This document shows positions 58,701 through 62,290 of a DNA stretch of 64,000 bases, in pieces. A model generated the notes under the pieces. It was not told where the DNA came from, did no database searches, and saw only the letters and a list, made by a program, of their open reading frames with translations. Position 1 is the first letter of the stretch; the number at the start of each line of letters is the position of its first letter. The position numbers were made by a program, and so were the translations under genes. The DNA comes from Mesostigma viride. Lineage: Eukaryota; Streptophyta; Mesostigmatophyceae; Mesostigmatales; Mesostigmataceae. The stretch spans positions 1,812,183 to 1,876,182 of the forward strand of contig RPFO01000080.1 in NCBI GenBank assembly GCA_009746045.1, in the 5' to 3' direction.

Positions 58701-61463
58701 AATTTAATAATAATAATAATAATAGACACGCGACTGGGTCACGTGAGCAATAATATACAATGGGTCAGGCTATGCATAGAATAACAATAACAATGTGTAT
58801 GCTTTGGAATTGGTTTGGCTCTGACATTCAATGGCCACATGTGGGTGGAACCTTGGACATTCCGCAACTGGCTTGTCTTTCACGCTTTGCAGATACATAA
58901 GCAGCCCTGGCATATCAGGGTTCCTGTTCGACCCAGCCAGACCTACTCTGGGCATACCGGAATTAAGCAATCTTCGAGTTCTGTGAGTTAACCCCTAAAT
59001 GGAGTTGCTGCCGATTTTCCGCCAAAAATCGACTCATTTAGAGCTGATGCATCGGCCCCTTCTCGGGGGACCAAATGCCGCAAATACTAATGAGAATTAG
59101 TACAGTTTGTTGGTGGCTGCCTCCTAGAATGCATGCCTTGCGTAGGGTATCCGTACCTCGTTACCTACGTGCATGGACAAGGTGGCACCTGCACATGCAT
59201 ACACCTGTATGTAGGTGCCATGTAAGGGCAGTGTGATGATGCAGTTATGTTTCCCCATCATCGTGGAAGGGAAATGTACATATTGTATGGAATGGTTGGT
59301 GGCCATATTAGTATAGGTAGTATGCCCACCCTTACCCCTTGGTTGCTTTTTACCAACGGTACCCCTATGGGCTGTACTGGGTGTAACTGCTGGTATACCC
59401 ACCCAAATGATGACCCCGATGGCTCAAACTGTTCAGCAACTAATTGTTTATCATCCCTGAAGTGGTAGGTGCCTAGGTCTTATGACATAATTCAAAATGC
59501 ACATTCTACCAAAAATGAAAACGCGCGTCTTGACCCCCCTGACTTTGACGGCAATCATACATGGCCTACCCTGCCTATATGTGAGGTTGTGATATACCAA
59601 CCCGAAGGGCAACTCATGGACATGCTTGGCCCCCGAGGACAGCCATTGGATATCATTGGGTAGGTTGGATGGCATCTGGTTTGCAAAATTGTGAAGTTAC
59701 AGCCGATATCGGCAGGATCTCGGCCCATTTAGGGGTTAATTACTGTTAAACCCTTGACGGATGTTAAATTTTGTAATGCGCATGCACAATTAATGCGCGG
59801 AACATATTTATACTACAGTTGTATTTAAAAGGTTTAATGCCATTACTGGGATTTGGATAACTCTGTGTGAGGCAGTGTTTGTTTATGCTTTGACACTGGT
59901 CAGTGTGCGTGGTTGTCGGAGTATTAGAAGAGTCCATATAAACATAATTAGTCACAACTGGATTACAAAAAGGGCCCCAGAAACGGACTGTGTACATATA
60001 CTAATGCTGATTGCTACTACTACTTTAACCCATAGTCTGGCAACAGACTGTGTGATATATCGCACATATATCACAGTTTGTCTTCTGGTGGCGTGGCACT
60101 CAGCGAACTCCCGGAGCGCCGCGCCACTAGTGACAGAGGGAAGTTGTCCGGTGGGAACACTTATGTACATAGGGACGAAGGTGATGCATAGGCTTGGGGG
60201 TTATAATCGCCATAAATTGCCTGGTAATGTAATTACGAGGTGCATTGAGAATGTATCTCGTGACTTTGGCGCGGGAAATTTTCACTCGTGCGCGCGTGTA
60301 TCAAGATAATAAATGGCTGCCAACGTGCCGTTATCGCGGGAAACTTTGCATCTCGCGGCAGTTTACCCCAAAGCGGTTCAGATTGTTGCTCAGAATGACG
60401 ATGGGTTATTTTCGTAGGTCAGGCATGGCCTGATTTATTATAGGGGATGAAAAACACAGGTAGGAGAAGAGTGCTTTCTTGGTCGTCAGTGCCAGATGAG
60501 TCATCGCTTACTGTATCATATGTCGATTTCTCCTCATGGCCGGGCGATCTTCGCCATGTATCCCTGGCATCCAGTTTTTGTATGGGACGTCCGCTGTAGC
60601 GTTTGCTGGGAATGCAGACGCGTGTACTGGCCATCTTTGCACATCAAACTGGTATACTAGTCACTAACTTGTCCACTGATCTATCTTGTAAATCACCCTG
60701 ATAAATCCTTACAAACACCTGATAAATCCTGACAAAGCCTGACAATCCTAACAAATCCTGATAAATCCTGACAGAGTCCTTATAAGTGCCTCAAAAGTAT
60801 GTGATAAATCTTGATAACGTCCTGATTATAAAACTGATCATTTGGGCACAATTCATCAGTTTTATCAGGCTTGACAAATTGATCAGCTTTATCAGGACCA
60901 CACAGAGTGCAAAAATATCAGCTTTATCAGCTGGAGCCATACGCATAAGTTTTATCAGGATCACACAGCACGACTTGGATCAGAAATATCAGCTTTATCA
61001 GGAGCCAAATACATATACAAATATCAGTTTTATATCAGGATCACACAGCGAAAGAGCGGCTGAGAAACATCAGTTTCATTAGATTTAGCATACAATACAT
61101 ATCGTCAAGAATCATAAGCATAATTATCCTCTTGTCATCAACTGGTACTTTTCGATTCAAGCTAAGTAGTATTGCATGGGCAAGGAAACCACATTGGCGA
61201 ATTCATGACAACTGGCTCCAATGTCAATGCAAATTTTTTTCCCAGATAACAATGTGTTATCTGTCAATCATTATGGATGGATACATATAAAATATGGCTG
61301 CACCCATGCAGTGCGTACTGTAACTTGCGCTTATATATACGTTAACTTAATACCTTTTATTATATTCCCCATTATGGTTGCAATGTAATTGTCGCAGAGT
61401 GATTCAACATACCAAGATCTCAGGCGTTTTGCCATCGGCAATCTCACCTGCCATGGAGGCTAT
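22572..61463 (+). CDS. LRR protein gene, N-terminal part; six exons with giant TE-filled introns
   Basis: I join 22572-22724, 24748-24802, 28566-28707, 44287-44364, 58893-58982 and 61398-61463. Every junction has GT..AG, the reading phase is kept throughout (0, 1, 2, 2, 2, 2) and no stop interrupts the 584 nt. The product has an N-terminal hydrophobic signal or anchor, a short linker with RRLQQ, a typical plant-type LRR N-cap (exon 3) and then LRRs with the L..L.I...ISG.LP..I pattern. The last three exons are all phase 2 to phase 2 with lengths of 78, 90 and 66 nt, as expected for exons that carry single repeats. Such proteins are usually secreted or cell-surface recognition proteins; the ligand and any kinase domain are not visible. 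The 3' end lies beyond 61463. A possible short exon at 62847-62887 is too weak to add. Other exons may be missed. Confidence 0.7.
23205..23425. repeat. G-rich GGGTGA/GGGTGACG repeats
   Basis: Imperfect tandem GGGTGA, GGGTGAC and GGGTGAGG units on the plus strand in LRR intron 1. Many closely spaced G3-G4 runs could form quadruplexes. No gene; the proline/histidine-rich minus ORFs are by-products. Confidence 0.85.
23609..23915. repeat. (CAGT)n-(CGGT)n compound microsatellite
   Basis: Blocks of CAGT flank a central run of about 40 CGGT units (about 23665-23833), with a further CAGT block at 23897-23915. The C-to-A switch of one base at both borders suggests expansion of a CGGT variant inside an older CAGT array. 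In LRR intron 1. Confidence 0.95.
24748..24802 (+). CDS. LRR gene exon 2
   Basis: 55 nt between CATGCAG| and |GTATGT. It encodes DLPALSHTGRRLQQTASP plus one base. The GRRLQQ-type linker is typical between a signal peptide and the mature domain in algal secreted proteins. Its phase-1 exit joins exon 3 to restore an Asp codon. Confidence 0.55.
25034..26731 (-). mobile_element. Non-autonomous piggyBac-like element, family 1 copy 2
   Basis: TTAA ends with CCCCTAAATGG and CCATTTAGGGG. The interior is the reverse complement of copies 12028-13738 and 39104-40800. In LRR intron 2, 231 bp after the donor. No transposase. Confidence 0.9.
26765..28129 (+). mobile_element. Non-autonomous TTAA element, family 2 copy a
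   Basis: Left end TTTACCCATAGTCCGG (first bases probably mutated from TTAA) and right end CCGGACTATTGG then TTAA give inverted termini of about 12 bp next to TTAA, as in piggyBac elements. Just inside the left end are two strong hairpins (26781-26806 and 26814-26851). About 1.36 kb, over 90 percent identical to 29127-30459. The two small ORFs shared by both copies (27193-27447, 27410-27628) match nothing I know. Confidence 0.78.
26977..26988. promoter_or_regulatory. E2F consensus in family 2 copy a
   Basis: TTTGGCGGGAAA is the exact E2F consensus (TTTSGCGSSAAA). The same position in copy b is 29338-29349, and in copy c (about 60261) it has become TTTGGCGCGGGAAA. Confidence 0.5.
28566..28707 (+). 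CDS. LRR gene exon 3 (LRR N-terminal cap)
   Basis: 142 nt after TTGGACAG|. The encoded VVAQLLSIKAGLLDG...ALLSWTGDDVCSGEWNGVSGCDDDG is a textbook LRRNT_2 cap: a helix (LL.IKA.L.D), the invariant SW, and the C..EW.GV.C pattern with its paired cysteines. A donor GTACGT follows. This is the most clearly recognisable exon. It lies between two near-identical transposons (26765-28129 and 29127-30459). Confidence 0.8.
29127..30459 (+). mobile_element. Non-autonomous TTAA element, family 2 copy b
   Basis: Clean TTAA at 29127-29130 and 30456-30459 with CCCATAGTCCGG termini. The same hairpins sit at 29143-29168 (a perfect 26-bp palindrome) and 29176-29213. It lacks about 30 bp present in copy a near 27865-27910. 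Inserted in LRR intron 3. Confidence 0.82.
29338..29349. promoter_or_regulatory. E2F consensus in family 2 copy b
   Basis: TTTGGCGGGAAA, conserved with copy a. It is followed by GCGCGCGCG. Confidence 0.5.
30460..30740. repeat. Dispersed repeat with CAGTCC end and TATA-like GCTATAAATAGC
   Basis: About 280 bp related to 50365-50600, both starting CCTAAAAATCGGACTGAGTTG and containing a GCTATAAATAGCGCC word that looks like a core promoter. A reverse-oriented, weaker relative lies at about 54075-54310 and another at about 48420-48560. Class unknown; possibly ends of another TTAA-type family. Confidence 0.6.
30810..31110. repeat. Irregular TTGAGATT/AATCTCAAG word array
   Basis: 300 bp dense in CTTGAGAT, CCTGAGATT and, toward the right, the reverse-complement AATCTCAAGAT words, with irregular spacing. 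No tandem period. Confidence 0.8.
31111..31659. other. No recognised gene
   Basis: AT-rich LRR intron 3 sequence with short ORFs only. Confidence 0.35.
31660..31825. repeat. Relic of split-direct-repeat retrotransposon ends
   Basis: 31662-31711 resembles the start of repeat B of the element at 1023-6414 (TTATTAACTGTGAAGCTCCAG versus CTATTAACCGTGGAACTCCAG). 31787-31818 resembles the end of repeat A (ACTATACAAAAAAGAAACTA..TT.GGAGAACC). The order B then A matches the 3' end of that element on the minus strand, so this is probably a decayed terminal remnant. Confidence 0.4.
31826..32929. other. No recognised gene
   Basis: Only short ORFs on both strands; no repeat shared elsewhere in the window that I could see. 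Confidence 0.35.
32930..33640. repeat. Dispersed repeat family, copy 1, with internal 66-bp duplication
   Basis: Several blocks match 41275-41880 in order (TATTCACCAATGAAAGCC..., CCTAGAAAACGCTTGGT, GATTTCTG.TCGTTGGCTGAC, CGCACCATTCCATAAACGCCTT). Within it a unit of about 63 bp (CGCAACCCTGCAC...CGCCTTCAGCAGCCA) is tandemly duplicated at 33453-33575. Coding potential not evident. Confidence 0.65.
33676..33749 (+). repeat. Inverted repeat left arm (pair with 33981-34059)
   Basis: 74-bp arm whose reverse complement lies at 33981-34059 with few mismatches. The loop is about 230 bp. The right arm overlaps the start of the ORF at 34021. Confidence 0.85.
33981..34059 (-). repeat. Inverted repeat right arm
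   Basis: Reverse complement of 33676-33749. The near-identity implies a recent inverted duplication or a foldback element. Confidence 0.85.
34021..34269 (+). CDS. Possible C-terminal gene fragment (hypothetical)
   Basis: 82 codons ending in an acidic tail RSERQRAVVNYADNSDSAAYTDEEWD*, preceded by a Ser-rich low-complexity stretch. The ending is the kind seen on nuclear or chromatin-type proteins (basic RRS.R.R then acidic DEEWD). Its 5' part is an arm of the inverted repeat, so the ATG shown may not be the true start; a captured exon is as likely as a gene. TGTAA, the green-algal polyadenylation word, follows at about 34299. No family assigned. Confidence 0.3.
   Translation: MVEPHTAAALPNRSRGKSRTAGKSMAAASGSVSSPDDIASVSSFSSNGEVCMPAQRRSERQRAVVNYADNSDSAAYTDEEWD
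34480..34795. repeat. Irregular TCTCAGGA/TTGAGAAAAATCTCAG word array
   Basis: Dense in CTCAGGATTCTCAG and GAGGAAAAATCTCAG words with irregular spacing. The motif is shared with 30810-31110, mostly in opposite orientation. Confidence 0.8.
34797..35220. repeat. Dispersed repeat R1, copy 1
   Basis: Matches 54473-54670 (CTAGCAAAAA.CCCAAA...GGTGGTTGGCTAGCACTA...CATCATAGCT) and then 55570-55805 (AGTG.CATTGGGCATA...GAAGGC.C.TGCAAG). In the other copy the two halves are separated by about 0.9 kb of inserted sequence. Confidence 0.7.
35221..36198. other. No recognised gene
   Basis: ORFs on both strands (for example 35518-35892 and 35875-36129) look like shadows. 36128-36180 holds palindromic ACTCAGTCC/GGACTGAGT words just outside the next TTAA element. 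Confidence 0.35.
36199..37926. mobile_element. Non-autonomous TTAA element, family 3
   Basis: TTAA at 36199-36202 and 37923-37926, with terminal inverted repeats CACGTCGTACGTCA / TGACGAACGACGTG (13 of 14 match). Inside both ends lie ACTCAGTCCTA..TAGGACTGAGT palindromes (about 36218-36243 and 37858-37905). Parts of the interior (about 37250-37350, 37490-37710) are diverged relatives of family 1. So families 1 and 3 share ancestry but have different termini. Confidence 0.82.
38290..38480. repeat. Dispersed repeat R2, partial copy
   Basis: Shares CGAGTAAAATTT.TGCA, AAACGCAGTCGCC and GTACGGACGGTACCTCGGACGG with 38814-38998. A third copy is at 43660-43935. Confidence 0.65.
38711..38998. repeat. 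Dispersed repeat R2, copy 2
   Basis: Begins with ACCCCCCATGCC..AGGCATAAAAAAAC and ends with GCGCCAAAAAGTTCG then CCCGTTCCCTTA. Same order as 43660-43935. Confidence 0.65.
39104..40800 (+). mobile_element. Non-autonomous piggyBac-like element, family 1 copy 3
   Basis: TTAA-flanked with CCCCTAAATGG termini, colinear with 12028-13738. It carries short hairpin-forming insertions relative to that copy (ACTGTAGT at about 39278, TATGTACATA at about 39298). In LRR intron 3. Confidence 0.9.
40801..41274. other. No recognised gene
   Basis: Short ORFs only. Confidence 0.35.
41275..41910. repeat. Dispersed repeat family, copy 2
   Basis: Diverged copy of 32930-33640 with one unit in place of the tandem pair. 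Same orientation, in the same LRR intron, about 8.3 kb apart. Confidence 0.65.
41911..42954. other. No recognised gene
   Basis: Short ORFs on both strands; nothing family-like. The last part grades into the TTATCAG array. Confidence 0.35.
42955..43300. repeat. Irregular TTATCAG/CTGATAA word array, cluster 1
   Basis: The word TTTATCAG(T/G) and its reverse complement recur more than 20 times with irregular spacing. Counterparts are at 49620-49990 (opposite orientation) and 60690-61085. Confidence 0.85.
43660..43935. repeat. Dispersed repeat R2, copy 3
   Basis: Same blocks as 38711-38998. Its end carries the E2F-like palindrome TTTTTTGGCGCCAAAAA at about 43894-43910, also seen at 22295-22310 upstream of the LRR gene. 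Confidence 0.65.
44287..44364 (+). CDS. LRR gene exon 4
   Basis: 78 nt between CATGCAG| and |GTAAGT. It encodes SLQDDGLSGTIDPALFGGYAHYWST, an LRR with the plant-type L.L...LSGTI.P.L pattern. It continues directly from the PTSL end of exon 3 as in standard LRRNT-LRR proteins. A piggyBac copy starts 225 bp downstream. Confidence 0.7.
44372..44589 (+). repeat. Dispersed repeat LR, left half, split by a piggyBac
   Basis: Closely matches 55824-56010 (GACGCGTGGACGGGCTC..., CACCGGCCGGCC, GTGCCGACGCTGAGTGTGG). The match resumes at 49277 after the TTAA element, so the element inserted into an LR copy. Confidence 0.85.
45797..45822. promoter_or_regulatory. Two adjacent E2F-like sites in the deleted piggyBac
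   Basis: TTTGGCGGGAA at 45797 and TTTTGGCGGGAA at 45810, 13-14 bp apart and about 215 bp upstream of the transposase ATG. The intact element has TTTCGGCGGGAAA at 51311, about 75 bp before its ATG. Confidence 0.4.
46023..47298 (+). pseudogene. PiggyBac transposase with catalytic core deleted
   Basis: The N-terminal region (EQYGEKHSE...RLPGKVV..., then an acidic DSDAGEDDDDKSED and a VKRREPGKRAVGNPKKNPAI basic block) and the conserved FSLFWSQRDVVAKIVKETN...MHEMGKFLG start of the DDE domain match the 793-aa protein at 51387. Sequence then jumps, out of frame, to the C-terminal cysteine domain (QLCCAQGRKH...CEHCDMAFCSN...CFGLFH). All three catalytic aspartates (about 340 residues) are missing. 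Frames also shift near 46085 and 46310. So it cannot catalyse transposition. N- and C-terminal pieces might still be made from 46305-47036 and 46939-47298. Confidence 0.8.
49277..49450 (+). repeat. Dispersed repeat LR, continuation after the piggyBac
   Basis: GTACCTGTGCCAGCCGCCAGG and following match 56014-56180. Together with 44372-44589 and the copy at 55824 it gives an empty-site comparison for the insertion. Confidence 0.85.
49620..49990. repeat. Irregular CTGATAAA/TTATCAG word array, cluster 2
   Basis: More than 20 occurrences of CTGATAAA with irregular spacing, mostly in the opposite orientation to 42955-43300. It lies just after the nested piggyBac pair. Confidence 0.85.
50360..50600. 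repeat. Dispersed repeat with CAGTCC end and TATA-like word, second copy
   Basis: Relative of 30460-30740. It differs by a 4-bp insertion at 50448-50455 in the middle of a palindromic TTGGTACCAA. Confidence 0.6.
51387..53768 (+). CDS. PiggyBac transposase (DDE_Tnp_1_7 type)
   Basis: 793 residues. The enzyme excises and reinserts the element at TTAA in the nucleus. Residues 1-75 are an N-terminal domain (EYGENHAHYRLDGHV...). About 85-225 is acidic and low-complexity with a basic VKKRAKRRAGNPRKAPAI block, probably a nuclear localisation signal. The DDE domain runs from about 250 to 650. The catalytic aspartates are all present: D402 in AIDERS, D476 in MDRFYTG and D587 in AVDKFDQ (with D590). 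The C-terminal cysteine domain starts at C696 (CVVC...CKDCDQALCTGACWNVFH), as in piggyBac proteins, where it binds the subterminal DNA. The start at 51387 has context GACATGGC and follows a leader shared with the deleted relative. Longer than insect piggyBac (about 594 aa) because of the acidic N-terminal extension. Confidence 0.92.
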   Translation: MASPTGQLLATFRLKLGFKVAVPPAFFGEPWAVQEYGENHAHYRLDGHVAEVTRDKNHGWCKFVDDPCKYKLTKEQIFQFRKVGETSRPAEDEVEEEGDAGSDGQEGGSAGDGPDASEPASEPEADDEGDSEDISVSPVKKRAKRRAGNPRKAPAIAPAARRRLQPLPPPDEPDSEDSASSDDDDDIPELVDSDADEPEDEGRAAADDGDDGDDGWVFGTGKPDPAILPRVRGAAQFGTGSRTAMYQNIPGVPYKFSPLDLFLLFWQPGPVLQRIVTETNRYAEEKQRTASAGAREWSPLTMNELGMFLGLLFTMSLASMPSRDIYFSGQPLGVAHAANLQHVMPLRRFEQIARFLHFRDSAERPANRQTREWRLWQFLWLEDILNDAYKKYFIPGSAVAIDERSIASRHRLCPIKCFNPSKPDPFHVKQYCLNEWPTGYLYHANTYDKLPQVNHTYHVVTELASTLPHGVEMAMDRFYTGREVIEECHRMGHRVVGTVLPNRRGIPVAEVKRRMPRRPAQGAYAWAVNRDGLTLCAWQDRKLVWVLGKGIPLEEVMVSRHGGRDQRVMVTAPSLIPAYWSCYKAVDKFDQRAANYNLQRAFVSRVWWHRVATGHMANSAGNAYILQTLARANRPDCLSHVGFLSLLAQQLVNNQWHGARLPIDRIAEAHQPGLDGRFSGTHLRPERIPWTEAAQCVVCATIPERKRTNFWCKDCDQALCTGACWNVFHAGPVAGLDGDDRRQRAMQPLSARSPAGRAWAEANGRTTRALAAGTQLTGPRRRQFLRIQRQNQT
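54004..54033. repeat. Perfect 30-bp palindrome after the transposase gene
   Basis: CAGCTGGCACCGTTA and its exact reverse complement meet without a loop, 236 bp after the stop codon. It could be a 3'-end processing or transcription-stopping structure of the transposon. This is inferred from position only. Confidence 0.8.
54473..54670. repeat. Dispersed repeat R1, copy 2, first half
   Basis: Matches 34797-34990. The second half is at 55570-55805. Confidence 0.7.
54712..55148 (+). CDS. Hypothetical ORF inside repeat R1 (no ATG seen)
   Basis: An open frame of about 145 codons without an obvious initiator. It follows a stop at about 54709 and ends at the TGA at 55146. Its middle has protein-like, low-bias composition (YYEGFWALHPDEPFGRGPYA, then DITVANFWAVGPNFILRNQL) unlike the random frames around it. 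I recognise no domain. It lies in the about 0.9-kb segment that separates the halves of repeat R1, so it may be an exon or gene fragment carried by an insertion. Confidence 0.3.
55570..55805. repeat. Dispersed repeat R1, copy 2, second half
   Basis: Matches 34990-35215 (AAGCTAGTGGCATTGGGCAT... to GACTTGGCCAGCA). Confidence 0.7.
55824..56384 (+). repeat. Dispersed repeat LR, copy broken by split-repeat element
   Basis: Left part matches 44372-44589 plus 49277-49450; the right part (56215-56384) is a diverged 7346-7490. The expected continuation (CTCTGGTAGGAAGGCACTCCAATGGACC) appears only at 58344-58375, after the intervening element. Confidence 0.75.
56382..56478 (-). repeat. Split direct repeat B2 of the non-autonomous element
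   Basis: Matches 56973-57060 (TAAAACAATAAGTGGAA...CTTCATGAAGTAC...GCTGCCC) except for small insertions, one of which makes GTACATGTAC. Confidence 0.8.
56512..56936 (-). repeat. Split direct repeat A2 of the non-autonomous element
   Basis: 425 bp matching 57913-58344. The latter has two extra stretches (2 bp and 5 bp), the 5-bp one forming CTACAGTAG. Confidence 0.85.
56973..57060 (-). repeat. Split direct repeat B1 of the non-autonomous element
   Basis: 88-bp counterpart of 56382-56478. Confidence 0.8.
57913..58344 (-). repeat. Split direct repeat A1 of the non-autonomous element
   Basis: 432-bp copy of 56512-56936 at the 5' end of the element in minus-strand sense. Confidence 0.85.
58680..58726. 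repeat. (TAA)n microsatellite
   Basis: About 46 bp of TAATAATAA with small interruptions, in LRR intron 4, 167 bp before exon 5. Confidence 0.9.
58893..58982 (+). CDS. LRR gene exon 5
   Basis: 90 nt between TTTGCAG| and |GTGAGT. It encodes YISSPGISGFLFDPARP then TLGIPELSNLRVL, one and a half LRRs (GISGFL...; IPELSNLRVL). A piggyBac copy is inserted immediately at donor position +6. Confidence 0.7.
58988..59739 (+). mobile_element. PiggyBac-like family 1 copy 5, internally deleted
   Basis: TTAA ends with CCCCTAAATGG termini but only 752 bp. About 1 kb of the interior is missing, joined at about 59104 (GAGAATTAG then CAGTTTGTTGGTGG). It starts at donor position +6 of LRR exon 5. Confidence 0.9.
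60025..60655 (+). mobile_element. Family 2 TTAA element, truncated copy c
   Basis: Starts TTAACCCATAGTCTGG and follows copies a/b, with divergence, for about 600 bp, then fades without a right end. It carries extra short hairpin-forming insertions relative to b (near 60060, 60164, 60216 and 60232). In LRR intron 5. Confidence 0.7.
60690..61085. repeat. Irregular CTGATAAATC/TTTATCAG word array, cluster 3
   Basis: About 30 words CTGATAAATC, CTGACAAA, TTTATCAGG and GATCACACAG with irregular spacing. The left half has mainly one orientation, the right half the other. Same vocabulary as clusters at 42955 and 49620. Confidence 0.85.
61398..61463 (+). CDS. LRR gene exon 6
   Basis: 66 nt between GTCGCAG| and |GTAAGT. 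It encodes VIQHTKISGVLPSAISPAMEA, an LRR (L.I..T.ISG.LP.AI) that continues SNLRVL from exon 5. 66 nt is close to the length of one 22-24-residue repeat. Confidence 0.65.
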
Positions 61464-61828
61464 GTAAGTTGCACACAAGTGCATGATTGTGTGATAAACA
61501 GGTGCATACAAACTACTATGTCTTTGCCACCACATCTGAACCACGCTCCGCCAGCCCAGAATGTCCAGCCATGCGTGAATTACACACATTGCGTGAATTG
61601 TACACATATACTGTACAGTGGCACATGACGTCCGTTCATCAACAGCCCATGCACTTGTCTCCGCAACTACATATGTAATGTGCCTGCCAGCTGTGGCTGC
61701 CAGCCCGGCATTGGGCCGGACATGCAAGTTTGTCACTTGTTAGTGACCTGAAAGAATCAAGGCTGATTTTTTTCAGGTGAGGTTCTCTTGTAGTCTTGTA
61801 TGCTAGTCTTGTATATGAGACGTATTAT

Positions 61829-61975
61829 CTTTCATGGCCTTTTTTCTTTGTGTTCAAGGTTGCGTTGCACCTTGCGGCCTGCGGGATTCCCTTGTTTACT
61901 CAGAGGTGTATTGTCTTTCATGGCCACTTTTGTTTGTGAATTCAAGGTTGCGTAGCACCTTTTGTATGTGGCATT
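61829..61975. repeat. Tandem duplication of about 76 bp
   Basis: TCTTTCATGGCC...TTTGTG..TTCAAGGTTGCGT.GCACCTT occurs at 61829-61881 and 61914-61957 with surrounding similarity. Confidence 0.7.
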
Positions 61976-62094
61976 TCAATTGTCACGCTCTTGAATCCTG
62001 ACCCCATTTCGGCATAAGTAGAAGTTAGCCGAGATGTTTAGGCTGACACACTGATTCCAGCCTGCGCGCCGTGTACTGCCCACCGCGGCTGAGC

Positions 62095-62290
62095 AGGACA
62101 CCTCAGTACCTGTACGCTACTGAGGTGTCGAGAGTGGACCGACACTTCAGTGCCAGCTAGCATGTCGATAGCATACATATGTAGTGCTCCATCGGTACAT
62201 ACCGAATATCCGGTGCCGATGGAGTGGTGTGGTGTGGTGACGTGGCCGCATGGCTAGAGAGATGTCCAGTTGTCCATCTCTAGTGCAGTT
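62095..62290. repeat. Three consecutive short hairpins
   Basis: GACACCTCAGTA...TACTGAGGTGTC (62098-62130), CTCCATCGG...CCGATGGAG (62189-62224) and TAGAGAGATG...CATCTCTA (62255-62281) follow one another. They recall the inverted repeats in the LTR-like repeat at 16022, so a decayed relative of it is possible. Confidence 0.6.

Noticed and set aside
42955-61085. TTATCAG/CTGATAA clusters as CRISPR-like arrays
   Set aside because: No constant repeat or spacer length, both orientations mixed, eukaryotic intron context.
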